This document shows positions 31,726 through 42,193 of a stretch of DNA of 64,000 nt, one piece after another. The notes beneath the pieces were generated by a model. It saw nothing but the letters and a program-made list of their open reading frames with translations, was not told the origin of the DNA and ran no database searches. Position 1 is the first letter of the stretch. Each line of letters begins with the position of its first letter. This DNA is from Oscarella lobularis (Eukaryota > Porifera > Homoscleromorpha > Homosclerophorida > Oscarellidae). Where the stretch lies: positions 1,302,001 to 1,366,000 of the forward strand of contig NC_089187.1 in the NCBI RefSeq assembly GCF_947507565.1. Reading direction: 5' to 3'. A program made the position numbers and the translations under genes.

Positions 31726-32376
31726 CTTTTCCCAAGTCTGAGATTGCCGTAGCGACAGCTCCCCTTCTGCTTTTTTTCTCCGAAAATGATTGAATCATTG
31801 GAGCATTAGGAGGAGTATCCTGTGACGCATGTGTACCGGTATTAATCATTTCAGCCCAAAGCCCGTATTGTAGTGCATTGTATTTCTCCCCATGTATACT
31901 CCGCAGACTGCTAATGAGCAAGCTCACTCGTTCGTCCTTCTGCATAGCGGCAGACGTTTTACGTTTCTTTGTTGCGTGCTTCGACGACGCCCATAATGTT
32001 ATGCCTCCTTGCCTTTTAATAACTTTGGCATCGTCGTCATTTCTCATCCAAACTTTTGTGCTTCTTTTCATATACCCCAAGCCTGTAATGACCTGACCTC
32101 TTCCCGAGCTCTAACTGGAAATTGTCACGAACGAAGTTCTCTAGTTCACGTCGCGATTTTACAGCATGCGGATCAAAGTTACGCAAAACGAACATTTTTG
32201 CGCTTCGCTTTCCAGCTCCAAAAATGTTGACTTCTATTTCGAAAACGCGCTTCGTTTCCAAGGTTTCTTGTTTAGGGGAGGCGCATTCTGCAGGCAGCCT
32301 GCATTCTGCAGGCTTGGGAAGCGCAGGAACGATCCCTGTCGTAGACAGAACGAAGACTTGTCGTGGTTGTTGCGCC
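31722..32376 (-). pseudogene. Unknown coding remnant with PB1-like N-terminus
   Basis: ATG at 32,378 (MAQQPRQVFVLSTTG) leads to VFEIEVNIFGAGKRSAKMFV then LRNFDPHAVKSRRELENFV. A one-base shift near 32,085 leads to GLGYMKRSTKVWMRNDDDAK, a Lys/Arg-rich stretch (KHATKKRKTS), and DERVSLLISSLRSIHGEKYN, ALQYGLWAEMINTGTHASQD, TPPNAPM. The order (small ubiquitin-like fold, nuclear-localisation-like patch, helical LWAEM..GTH block) recalls an uncharacterised family common in cnidarians and sponges; I cannot name it. It ends where the transposase remnant begins. Confidence 0.5.
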
Positions 32377-32599
32377 ATTTTAGTAAAGTAGCGCAAAACA
32401 AACTCTACGCTAACTGTCTACGCCTCGGAATGCAACGGGACAACTTGAAATCAACTGTGCCTCCTAGTGAGAAGGAGAGGCAATGATTTCATTTGTTTTA
32501 CTGTAAAATCAGTTTTTGCACGCGACTGCAGAAGGTACGTCGCTATTTTCTTATTTCACTGTCAATTGATTGTTTTTTTGGCAATCATTAGAAAGGAGA

Positions 32600-33350
32600 T
32601 CAAGCAAAAAATTCGAAATAGAAAATTAATAGTGAGAGAGCACCTTCTACGCCTTGTGCAAGCAAAGTAATACGTTGATAATTTATTGTTTACGCAAATT
32701 TATATATATTTTAGACTTGACTACCCAAATATCAAAATTCTAGAAGAATTACATAGAGTAGCCGGTGGCTAATAAGTGAAAAACGCCTGGCGTGCAAGGA
32801 ACAGAAATCTTTTACGCCAATAAGTTGTGGAACTTGCCAATGAATTTTCGCAAAGTAGACTTTATGTCAATAGTTCAGTGTTAATTAATTATTGAAGGTG
32901 AATAACAACATGAGAGCCATCTATGCAGATTATCCGTTGTCAAAGGCAGTAGCGCTTCGCTGTGTCTTGGGCTTCAAACACCTTTCGTTTCGATTTTCGA
33001 GTCGCCCCTCTCCCTCATTATAATAAAGTTAATAAGTTGATATCAAAAACGGTTTAGGAGATATTCGGCGATTCATGGGGCAGGACGGAGTTTCCAATGC
33101 GAAATGTACGAGTGCTTGTACGTAACAATCGGCGGAGAGCCAATGACGTACACTTTGTCGCGCACGCGTCTTAAATCAGCCAATGAAGTAAATAGTTAAC
33201 GTTCCATGGAGACCTTGTAAAAGAAAAAGGGCTCGTCTAAGACGAGTTCGAATTGCCTAAGCTTCAGATTACGCATATCGAAGCTTCAATGAATAAGCTT
33301 TGATTTTAGCCGTGACATCGTTTTAGTTAAGGGGGACGTCAATCGAGAAA
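32600..33350. other. Unassigned; one basic exon-like block
   Basis: 32,591-32,669 follows an AG acceptor and reads RKEIKQKIRNRKLIVREHLL, a basic helical stretch ending near TAA. It continues the order of the duplicated segment and could be its last exon. The rest is AT-rich with no motif. Confidence 0.25.
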
Positions 33351-33387
33351 AAGCGGTTTGAAAGTTGTGACACCGCTTGACCGCAAA

Positions 33388-33984
33388 ATGACCGCACCTG
33401 ATGTCCGCTCGTTTAGCTACAAACACGTAGCAACCTACAAATACATTCAAAAATCGCATAACGGCCGAAATGGTTTAAAAATTGAGCTGGCATCGATCGC
33501 GCACACACTCGATCGAACCTACCAGGACGATGCAGAGCGATTTCATTACGGAAACCTTACCCATACGCGTTCGCGCAGTGCGTGCTTTGGCAAAGCCACG
33601 TCTTTTTCAGGACGACGCGCTCGCAAATTAGGATTCTTCGACGCGTTGCCTATTGTTTGGAGCATTATCGGATCTCGCGCAAAAAATTTAAGAAATGCTG
33701 CGTTCTTTTCGATTTTTCTAGGTGTTTTGGGCCGCTGTGGTCTTGCCCTGAGCACTGTACGCCGCTCTCGACGATTCATCTGCCAGTGGTATCACAACAA
33801 CATCGACTCGGCTGCAGAAGTTACATCGCACCAGCGTTATAGGCCACCTGCGAAGCGTTCATCGGTGGCGTCAATGCCTGAGGAAGAAATCGAAGTTGGT
33901 CCTATACGCACCGAGATATTGATCTACATTTATAGGTCTCTCCCACTCCCACTGCTGCGCGTCCAACTGAGCAGCTTGGATTGA
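33388..33984 (+). CDS. Long open frame of unknown nature
   Basis: From ATG 33,388 the frame is open for about 198 codons (MTAPDVRSFSYKHVATYKYI...). A hydrophobic segment (AAFFSIFLGVLGRCGLALS) sits in the middle and an acidic patch (MPEEEIEVG) near the end. No known motif, and the Arg/Ser-rich composition is also what chance frames give in this DNA. No splice evidence either way. Confidence 0.2.
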   Translation: MTAPDVRSFSYKHVATYKYIQKSHNGRNGLKIELASIAHTLDRTYQDDAERFHYGNLTHTRSRSACFGKATSFSGRRARKLGFFDALPIVWSIIGSRAKNLRNAAFFSIFLGVLGRCGLALSTVRRSRRFICQWYHNNIDSAAEVTSHQRYRPPAKRSSVASMPEEEIEVGPIRTEILIYIYRSLPLPLLRVQLSSLD

Positions 33985-34599
33985 TCGAAGGAGCAGGTTG
34001 CTGCATCTGTTCAAGTCCAACAGTTGCTGTTTGAGAGGGAGCAGCTTCATCAGGAAATGGACTCGGCGAAGGCGTATCTAGGTGAATGCGTGGCTTCGTA
34101 ATTTGTGACATCACGTTTACCGCAACCTCTCCTCAGACACTTTCTCCGAGCATTTGAGCAACGTACGTGGCGATTTGGCTAGAGCGGTTGCAAAAAACGG
34201 TGAAAAAAATTTGGGCGTGAATTTAGAACGGTATATACAGTCTACTCACCGTGATTGTATCGGACAGATGTACTACTCGGTGACATTGACCAAGCTCGAG
34301 CCCATTGTAGCCGTTTAGAAACCAAGCTGGAGCTTGTATTACAAAATCAGAGAAAGTTGTGTATTATGTTTGCCTTGCCGGTCACCCACCTCTGAATGAC
34401 CAAAAATAAATCTATATCTCACACTACAAGCCCCTCGCTTGATCCGAAACCGAAACGCGCGGGGCCAAACGACACGCGAACACGTAATTTACTTTTCGCG
34501 ACCGTCGATTCCTCCCTCTTTCGTCCCTTCGCCCCATTTCAAGCCGTTCCAGAGTGATGACTGAAAACGCTGCTCCCGAATACGCATAACCCCGGATAG

Positions 34600-35078
34600 C
34601 CCCCCCTGGACTTCGCCGCGAAATTCAAAATGAGAAAGGCGTACCATCGTTCCGCAAACGCGCAACGATAGTAGCATGATTTCTCTAAGATTTGGTCGAA
34701 GGATTAGTCGATCGCATGCATGCTGATCGAGCAATCCTTAATGATAGTGCAAAAGTACTTTTCCCCGTTTTCTGGCTTCGATCCCTTAGCAACTAGCCTA
34801 GTTCTTTCTGCGAAAGGCATCGAAATACTCGTTTCTAAAGATCGGTCGAGGCGATTTCCATTCGGCTCCTTCGTTTGCCTACAATTACGCTTTAAAGTAT
34901 CGTTGCTATGGCCGTATAGGACCGTTTTCTAGAGTCTACGCTGCGATTCGCGATCTGGCGCCCACTCGAAGCAACGTTAAAAGGAATATTAAAATCTTTG
35001 GTCGAGGCGATTTTAGATCTTTTGCCTAGTTCCGAAGTTAGTGTGCGACTTTGTTTTCATGGGCGTGGCTAACGCCGC
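34600..35078. repeat. Dispersed non-coding repeat, copy 2
   Basis: Partner of the repeat at 3,045-3,385, same orientation. It has the conserved blocks TTTCTCTAAGATTTGGTCGAA, CGTTTGCCTACAATTACGCT, CGTTTTCTAGAGTCTACG, TTTGGTCGAGGCGATTTTAG and CATGGGCGTGGCTAACG. Copy 2 is longer by an internal piece that contains a second GGTCGAGGCGATTT block at 34,843-34,857, so the family may itself be built of smaller repeats. Confidence 0.6.
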
Positions 35079-35771
35079 ACTGCGTTCTACACCAAAAATG
35101 CAGTAAAGCGCACTGAACTAATTACTGTTGTACTTCCCGAATCTTTTCTAATCTATTGCTAGCAAACTGTGCCACGTAATAGGCGAGAAACAAAGAAACG
35201 GTATCGCAGTAGTGGTAGCGCGCCAGGGCGTCACCTGGGGAACCTAACGGTCGCATACGTCACTAGCCAATCACATAGCAGCACGTGACCTTTATATACG
35301 CACTTTGTCGAACGCCTACGTGCTTTACATCATTGGAATCTTACGGGACAGAGTATTCCAATGATGTCATTCCCGATGACGCACGACGAACGACACGGAC
35401 GCTGGCGTGCTTTAAAGACGGGAAGTTTATGCGTGGGTGCTCTGTAGAGAGCAGCTAGAAAGCTCGCAGAAACAAAAACGCAGATAAGCCAAAAACACGA
35501 TTATATGACTTCAAACCTCAAATATGCCCACCAGACCCTACACCCAAATTAAACTGCATAAAATTCTCTACCAAAATCCAGTAAAATAATTGTAAATGCC
35601 CCTAATCTACTATATAGGATTAGAGCTATAAGTTGACAATTTTCGAAAACACGAATTTATGAATACTAAATAGAGATTACATCCAATGACGTCACTTACA
35701 CAGTCTTAGATAGACCTCTGAAAGCGCTCTCGAATGATATATAACACGACCGCAACGGACCAAACGGGACG
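35079..35771. other. No gene recognised
   Basis: GC-moderate, then AT-rich sequence with no open frame of note. A short inverted pair CATTGGAATCTTACGG / ATTCCAATGATGTC lies near 35,332-35,368. TCACGTGA-like and GACGTCA-like sites occur but prove nothing. Confidence 0.3.
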
Positions 35772-35821
35772 TTAAGCCTTGTTCACAGTAACGACGCTCG
35801 GCAAGCGGAGCGTCGAGCTTC

Positions 35822-35886
35822 AGCGTAGCGTCAACGATCGTAGCGTTCAGCGTAGCGTTCAGCGTAGCGTTCAGCGTAGCGTAAGC
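35822..35886. repeat. 12-bp subterminal tandem repeat in Harbinger left end
   Basis: AGCGTAGCGTTC and close variants are repeated about four times just inside the left inverted repeat. At the right end a related ACGCTGAACGCTGGACGCTCC block and an inverted CTCGGCGAGCGGAGCGTC pair (42,266-42,360) form a hairpin. Such subterminal repeats often bind transposase or its MADF/Myb partner. Confidence 0.7.
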
Positions 35887-35999
35887 CCGTTCGCAGTACA
35901 CTATTGGTCCACCGTTACTATATAACGCGCTCTAAACAAAGAAATATTTGCTACTATTTCGATCTGATGATGCCGTGAATTGATGAATCTCTCGTTATT

Positions 36000-37255
36000 T
36001 TGATGCTTCTCTGGACGATTACCGTAGGCTCCGTCCAAAGCCCAGGCGACAATGTTGGGTTCGGCCTCGAAATGCCTGCCGGAACAAGTATGGTGCCTAT
36101 CACTGCTTGGTGCAGGAGCTGCGTATGTGATAGGCAAGGCTTTTTTGCCTATTTGAGAATGTCGCCGACCACGTTTGAAATATTGCTGCAAATTGTAGGC
36201 CCTCGTTTAGTTCATGCAAGAGCTCATCTTAGTGCAACATATGAGCGCCCAGAAATATCTCCCCAGGAGAGACTAGCCTTAACAATCAGATGTTTAGCCA
36301 CAGGCAATTCCCAATCAGTTTTGAGTTTCACATGGGCAAATCAACCGTATCATGCATCGTTAAGGAGACATGCACGGCTTTATGGGAAGGCTTAAAGGAA
36401 AATTACGTCAGATGTCCGAGCACAGTGGAGGAGTGGAGGGCAGTGGCAAAGCAATTCGAATGTCGATGGAATTTTCCAAACTGCGTTGGAGCAATTGACG
36501 GGAAACATATCGTGATTCAGGCACCAGCAAACGCTGGACAAGGGCACGCATTCCATCGTCTTGCTAGCTGTGGTCGACGCGAACTATATCGTTTTATATA
36601 CATTGACGTTGGCAACAACGGCAGGCACAGCGACGGCGGAATTCTCTCACTCTACCTTCGGAAAATCTTTCGATGATGAAACTCTCGGTCGCCCACGTCG
36701 CAAAAATCAGACAACTTCCACCTTCCTTAAGTATTTGTAGGCGACGAGGCATTTCCACTGAAGAGCAATTTATTAAGACCGTGCTCCCCGGGGGAGACAT
36801 TTGCCGGTCGCAGAAGCCACCTTTAACTACAGGTACAGTAGCTTGGATCCTTACAAAAGTAAAGATGAGCTTACAGGTTGAGTCGATCTTGAAGAATTGT
36901 CGAAAATCCTTTTGGCATCCTCGCCTCCCGATGGCGCATATTTCGACGACCAATCATAGCCCTTCCAGAAACGGCGACAAAAATCTCTCTTGCAGCAGTG
37001 AGTTTGCATAATTTTTTACGCGTTATTGAGTCAACCGTATACTGCCCTGCCGGATTCGTCGACGTCGATGAAGAGAATAGTATTACTTTGGGAACTTGGA
37101 GACAGGACGGTGCATCGACAGACTTGCTGCCAATGGCGCATTCTGGAGGGAACTACACTAGGGGAGCAGCAAGTATAAGGGACAATTACAGAGACTATTT
37201 CATGTCTGATGAGGGATCTGTGCCGTGGCAGGAAGCACATGTTCAAAGAACCTAG
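36000..37255 (+). pseudogene. PIF/Harbinger transposase, frameshifted
   Basis: Reads FFAYLRMSPTTFEILLQIVG and ISPQERLALTIRCLATGNS, then after a frame change at about 36,320 MGKSTVSCIVKETCTALWEG and CRWNFPNCVGAIDGKHIVIQ. This gives the first catalytic Asp of the DDE_Tnp_4 core. FIYIDVGNNGRHSDGGI follows with the second, and VGDEAFPLKSNLLRP near 36,735 holds the third acid. The C-terminal part IALPETATKISLAAVSLHNF continues to a stop at 37,255 (SVPWQEAHVQRT). At least three frameshifts (about 36,320, 36,560 and 36,650) and a degenerate stretch at 36,790-36,900 break it. It would cut at the element ends and insert at TTA/TAA. Confidence 0.82.
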
Positions 37256-37677
37256 GCATTAAGCTGAATATACCGCGCCTCTTAGATATTAGTATTATTA
37301 GTATGAATAATAGTATATTGTAGTATGTAAATATCACTACACTACATATTGTCAAATTCAACTCCATTAAGACCTCCTCTACTTTTACCCTTGCTAAGGC
37401 ACGCTTAGCTGGAGACAGACGATCGATGACGGCAGCCACGTGCTTGGCAAAATGACTCGACTAGTCTTCAGTATTTTTTTTCTACTCTGGGCATTCTCTT
37501 TAAAAGGCCAATGCGTTTGTGTTAATCATTGCTATTACAGGCATACCTTAAAATCCAACGTTTCGACAAACGTTTTCTGCTCAGCATCTTCCCCAATGCT
37601 TCTCTTCCGTTTCCTTTTCCTTCCGCTCTATTCTCCTGTCCTTCTAGCTCCAGCCCACTACGGTGCCATTTAATTAA

Positions 37678-38699
37678 TAGGTCTCTGTATGTATATAAAC
37701 GAATGTCGTTCATAGGTCTCTGTATGTATATAAACGAATGTCCTTCATAGGTCTCTGTATGTGTATAAACGAATGGCGTTCATAGGTCTCTGTATTTACA
37801 TAAACGAATGTCCTTCATAGGTCTCTGTATGTATATAAACGAATGTCGTTCATAGGTCTCTGTATGTACATAAACGAATGTCCTTCATAGGTCTCTGTAT
37901 GTATATAAACGAATGGCGTTCATAGGTCACTGTATTAACATAGACGAATGTCGTTCATAGGTCTCTGTATTTACATAAACGAATGGTGATCATAGGTCTC
38001 TGTATGTATGTAAACGAATGGCGTTCATAGGTCTCTGTATGTTTATAAACGAATGGCGTTCATAGGTTTCTGTATGTATGTAAACGAATGGCGTTCATAC
38101 GTTTCTGTATGTACATGAACGAATGGCGTTCATAGATCTCTTTATGTATGTAAACGAATGGCGTTCATAGGTCTCTGTATGTATATAAACGAATGGCGTT
38201 CATATGTCGCTGTATGTACGTACATAAACGAATGTCCTTCATAGGTCTCTGTATGTACATAAATGAAAGGCGTTCATAGGTCTTTGTACATATATAAACG
38301 AATGTCGTTCATAGGTCTCTGTACATATATAAACGAATGTCCTTCTTAGGTCTCTGTATGTACATAAATGAATGTCCTTCATAGGTCTCTGTATTTACAT
38401 AAACGAATGTCCTTCATAGGTGTCTGTATGTATATAAACGAATGTCGTTCATAGGTCTCTGTATGTACATAAATGAATGGCGTTCATAGGTCTCTGTATT
38501 TACATAAATGAATGTCCTTCATAGGTCTCTGTATGTATATAAACGAATGTCCTTCATTACATAAACGAATGTCGTTCATAGATCTCTGTATGTACATAAA
38601 TGAATGTCTTTCATAGGTCTCTGTATGTATATAAACGAATATCCTTCATAGGTCTCTGTATGTACATAAATGAATGTCCTTCATAGGTCTCTGTATGTA
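37678..38699. repeat. Minisatellite, 35-bp unit, about 29 copies
   Basis: The unit is CATAGGTCTCTGTATGTATA followed by TAAACGAATGTCGTT, with variants TGTCCTT and TGGCGTT at its end and GTACA/TTTACA in the middle. About 1.02 kb. One unit near 38,555 is shortened and one at 38,215 has a GTAC duplication. It lies inside the Harbinger element, downstream of its transposase. Direct repeats are contiguous with no spacers, so it is not CRISPR-like. Confidence 0.93.
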
Positions 38700-38775
38700 C
38701 GGTCGAGAAACTCATGGCTTATGCTACAACGAAAAATAATGTCTTTAGTCGAAAAGACGAGTCTCGTATGGTTTA

Positions 38776-39125
38776 CCAGGTAAATTGGAAATTTTCATTT
38801 TGAAAATTTTGAACGTCGGACGTTCCGCTGAAAAGTCGGTCCAACGACATCCAAACTCGCTGGACGTCCAGCAGCGAGTCCAACACCGACTTCACGTCAC
38901 TCAGTTGCGTTTCGAGAGGGATAGCGTATTCAAAATCCTAAAACAGAGTCATAATAATATTAAATAAACACTTGAAGTGGTCAAACCTTCAAGCAAGGCA
39001 AAAGCTTAATCGCCGAGATTATTTTCAGGCAGTCCATGGTTTTCATCAGAAGATCTTCTGATCTTTCGATCAGCAGGAACTTTTCCTTGTAAGTGGCGAT
39101 TTTAAGTTTGTACTCCAGGACTTCC
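38776..39125 (-). other. Two spliced-looking exons resembling a dynein heavy-chain stem
   Basis: On minus, an AG acceptor near 39,122 opens VKEVLEYKLKIATYKEKFLL, then IERSEDLLMKTMDCLKIISA up to LLPCLK and a GT. About 50 bp later a CTGTTTTAG acceptor opens DFEYAIPLETQLSDVKSVLD, then SLLDVQRVWMSLDRLFSGTS, in the same phase, ending near 38,786. The LxxVxxxLDxLLxVQRxWMxLxxLF wording recalls the linker/stem of dynein heavy chains (VQR.W.YLE.IF). Both exons lie within Harbinger boundaries, so this may be a captured host fragment or the C-terminus of the Harbinger MADF gene. Confidence 0.4.
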
Positions 39126-39219
39126 TTCACCTAAGCAGTTTAACCAACTTGTAATGTGCCAGACGTCATAAAATCTTTCGTCGCGCGGTACCAGATTCAA
39201 AAAATCTTCCGTCTCTAAC

Positions 39220-39560
39220 CTAGCGGAAATATTGGACAAACTCTTCAAAATCACTCTTTAACCGTATACGCACCCCCAGTACGTTCCTTAAAAAGAATCC
39301 AGCCAAGTTGCGAAAACCCGCCTCCTTCCAAAAACGGCTGCTGTTCGTCTTAATTGTGCTGGGTTTGACGTCAAATTCTGCAGCCGTATCTTCGTGCAGC
39401 TTCGACAACGGCGTTTTGGGGCTGTTATATCTTTCAAAAACACATCAACTTGTGCCAAAAATAAAGGTGAACGTTTTACCTTTTTCTCAGCAACGACATG
39501 GCTTGTCGCCTTGGTGACGCCGACAAAGGCACGTTGCTTCACAGGTCGCCACCTCTAACG
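39220..39560 (-). other. Unrecognised coding-like block in Harbinger
   Basis: Minus-strand frames read VKQRAFVGVTKATSHVVAEK then, beyond a GTAAAA donor and an ATAACAG acceptor, PLSKLHEDTAAEFDVKPSTI, KTNSSRFWKEAGF. The second part could be a small helix-turn-helix (AAEFDVKPSTIK). It may be a middle exon of the MADF gene upstream. No family assigned. Confidence 0.3.
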
Positions 39561-39820
39561 AGTTCTACAAAAAAGATCGAATATCAATCTAACGACAAAT
39601 TACCGCCTACCGTCGAAGCGCTTTGATTGGATTCCTCCTAACAAAAGTCATTATTTAATTAGTTATCCAATTGCAAGCAACTGTAATACCTTTCACTCAA
39701 TAACCTTTCTTCAAACCCTTTTACAAACCCCTCTCCCCCCGATTGTTCAGCCCTCTCCTCCGCCGCCGAACCTCCGAAGTTTTCAACAGATCTAAAAAAT
39801 TGACGTAAGTGTGCAAAAAA

Positions 39821-40138
39821 TTAGGAAAGGCGGAAATACTTCCGGTGAAGAACAGTCTCTTCAAGAAAAGACAACAGCTGATATAGTGGCCACGTCGACA
39901 CGTAGGGAGGCCCTTCGTCCCCTGTTCTACGATCCCGCGTCCTTCTGAGCTCGCGAACGTACTTGTCTCGGAGCGATTTCCAGCGCCGCGAACACTCTTC
40001 CACTGACACCCCCTCCAAGAGCGTGGAAACGACACGCCATGCGTTTTCTTTCGCCCTGACGTCTTGATAGACCTTGCTTTTAACCTTCCAGAGGCAGGGA
40101 TAGCCTCGAACAGCTTCGATAATACTTTCTTCGGACAT
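39821..40138 (-). CDS. MADF-domain protein of the Harbinger element
   Basis: From ATG 40,138 (MSEESIIEAVRGYPCLWKVK) a full MADF domain can be read: EESIIEAVRGYPCLW, YQDVRAKENAWRVVSTLLEG, SVEECSRRWKSLRDKYVREL and STWPLYQLLSFLEETV. These cover the three helices with their conserved tryptophans. MADF (Adf-1-type Myb/SANT) domains bind DNA. In Harbinger elements the second protein is of this Myb-like class and helps the transposase enter the nucleus and bind the ends. The frame ends at 39,821 soon after the domain, probably at an unrecognised splice. A Tigger insertion at 40,213 lies about 75 bp upstream of this start, likely in the promoter or leader. Confidence 0.75.
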   Translation of the reverse strand: MSEESIIEAVRGYPCLWKVKSKVYQDVRAKENAWRVVSTLLEGVSVEECSRRWKSLRDKYVRELRRTRDRRTGDEGPPYVSTWPLYQLLSFLEETVLHRKYFRLS

Positions 40139-40212
40139 ATCGTCAGTGAATACGCATGTTAATTTAATTAGGTGGCACATGTGATACAAACTGGATGCGC
40201 TGATTTGTTTTA

Positions 40213-42193
40213 CAGTCAACCTCACATTTAACGACCTCTGAAAGGGCATAAAATTTAGGTCGTTATTTGCGATGTGTCGCTAAACCCAATGTACGCGTTT
40301 ATGAAAAGTAAAGTCCTTGTACGAGCCTCACTGACATGTGTGACAATCATTTCAGCTAAGTATAACAACTCGCGAGCAATCTACGTTTCATTTAAGGGTT
40401 CCAAGTACTGTTCGATGCGTTGCTGCTTCTGGGTTTTGAAGTATTGGTCTGCCATGTAGTCGCCGATTTTCGCCAATTTCAGGCACTCTGCCTCAGACCC
40501 TTGAATTGTGCGAAGATAGTCCAATGCAGATCCAATGCTTGCCATAGCCTCCTTGAACGATGGAGGAGGAGTAGTATCAATTATTTCGTCATCATCGTCG
40601 TCAGAGCTAGAGCTTTTATCGACTGGTTGTCTTGTTTCTGGTAAAACTGTGTCCAAAATATCATCAATGGAGTGTCCCTCACTGCTAGGCCCCACAGCAA
40701 CGCATTCGTCGACATCAACAAATTCAGCCCAGTCAATCCCTTGTGTGAGACCAGCTCCCTCCGCGTTGCTCCAAAGAGGAAAGAAATCTGGAAGACGTGG
40801 TTCTTCGGCTTCTTCACCCACGCTGCGAAATCCTGCGTGACAATAGCAATTGCGTATGACTTGCGCATCAACCGATTCCCACGCTATTTTTAGCCACTGT
40901 AAAGCGTGAAGAACGTTAACCGCGAACGGCGTTTCCATTTTGTAGCAGAGCAATCGCTTCTTAACCAACAATTGTCTATAGTGAAACTTCAAGTTCTTTA
41001 TAATGCCTGCATCCATTGGCTGAACTATAGACGTTGTGTTTGGAGGGAGGAAGAATAATTTGACATTTGACAAGGCTACCTGAGGATGGCCGGAAAAATT
41101 GTCGAGGATCAACGCAATTTTTCTACTCAGGCCAAGCATTTTAGCGTTTAACTTTCTCAGCCACGGCTCAAATAACTGCTTCGTCATCCAAGCACTCTTG
41201 TTAGCATCGTAAGCTACGGGAATGTTGGCCACACCACGAAAGCAGTGCGGCTTCTTGCTTTTGCCAATAACAAATAAAGGCAATTTTTCACCCGTAGCGC
41301 TGGCGGCGACAAGAACAGTTAGGCGTTCCTTCGAATGCTTTCCACCTCGGCACTTTTCACCTTTGAATGCGAGGGTTCTATCAGGCAAGAGTTTCCAAAA
41401 TAGCCAAGTTTCATCTGCATTGAAGATGTTCTCATGAATTTTTGTCGAATCAACTCCAGTTGATTTTGCACCCAGTCATCTGCAGCTTCTTGATCAGCTG
41501 ATTGACTTTCGCCATGCATTTTCTTCGATACTATCGCATTCCTCTTCTTCCAGCGATCCACCCAATTGAGATCAAGACAATTTTCGTCAAACGACTCATA
41601 AGCAGCAACATCTCTCTTTTTCAGCTCTTCACCTATTGCGGTTGCCTTAGCTAGAATCTCCATGCCAATTATCGGATTTTCTGGACAACTGGTCCTAATT
41701 CGACGAAACCACTCGAGCAGAGCAGCGTCGATCAGAGAATATTTCGATAACTTGGAACTTTTAGCACCTAGACTCGTTCCGCTGGCGACCGCTTCTTCTA
41801 TTCGACGCCTATCTTTGATTATGCCCGCTAACGTACCGTGAGGTACGTCGAACTTCTTTTCCAACGCATTCCGTGTCACACCGGAGTCGAGCTCGTTCAA
41901 AATTGCGTATTTTTCGGTAAATGACAGCCGTTTTCGCTTTCTGGAAGCCATGCTCGAGGCACGTGATCGGCGCATGCGTGGCAAAATTGACGCTGGTCGG
42001 TAAAAACGAGGGAATGAGTACTACACTAGACACTTTAGACACGTCGGTATATGCGATTTGTCGCTAAATCCGCCGTCGCTAAATCCGAGGTAGAAAGATA
42101 TATTTTGTACTACTTTTCTGTAGGGGCAAAACGTTTCGGTCGTTATTACCGATGTGTCGCTAAACCCAATGTCGCTAAATGTGAGGTTGACTG
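40213..42193 (-). mobile_element. Tigger 3 DNA transposon nested in Harbinger
   Basis: Ends are CAGTCAACCTCACATTTAAC at 40,213 and the complement (CAGTCAACCTCACATTTAGC read on minus) ending at 42,193. TA duplications are at 40,211-40,212 and 42,194-42,195. Subterminal TGTCGCTAAA repeats occur near both ends (40,275-40,285; 42,058-42,080; 42,150-42,180). It carries one transposase gene with a single-base frameshift. Length 1,981 bp. Confidence 0.92.
40381..41951 (-). pseudogene. Tigger 3 transposase, one frameshift
   Basis: From MASRKRKRLSFTEKYAILNE at 41,951 the helix-turn-helix (FDVPHGTLAGIIKDRR) and CENP-B-type domain (NWVDRWKKRNAIV) are open to about 41,430. There a CAAAAATTC tract needs one more A to continue as IHENIFNADETWLFWKLLPD. 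From there the frame runs to a stop at 40,381. Catalytic blocks are FNADETWLF, IALILDNFSGHP and TSIVQPMDAGIIKN, and the tail is acidic (SSSSDDDDDEIIDTTPP). Overall about 520 residues, the normal family length. A single-base slip in a homopolymer is the only defect seen, so a sister copy may be intact. Confidence 0.88.

Larger units (their letters stand above)
31021..32458. mobile_element. 1.44-kb DNA element with facing transposase and second gene
   Basis: Termini are inverted: ACAGTCGATTTCAAG at 31,021 and CTTGAAATCAACTGT ending at 32,458, one mismatch in fifteen. Comparison with the duplicate segment at 55.7 kb, where AAATACG runs almost directly into CAAGGAGAGGC, shows this DNA is an insertion. 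It carries an IS630-like transposase remnant on plus and a separate coding remnant on minus that meet at about 31,720. Target duplication unclear. Confidence 0.65.

Noticed and set aside
35332-35370. Possible hairpin or short inverted repeat ATTGGAAT..ATTCCAAT
   Set aside because: Only eight bases pair and there is no associated element or gene.
37678-38699. CRISPR-like regular repeats
   Set aside because: The 35-bp units are contiguous without unique spacers, and the genome is eukaryotic with introns and animal transposons.
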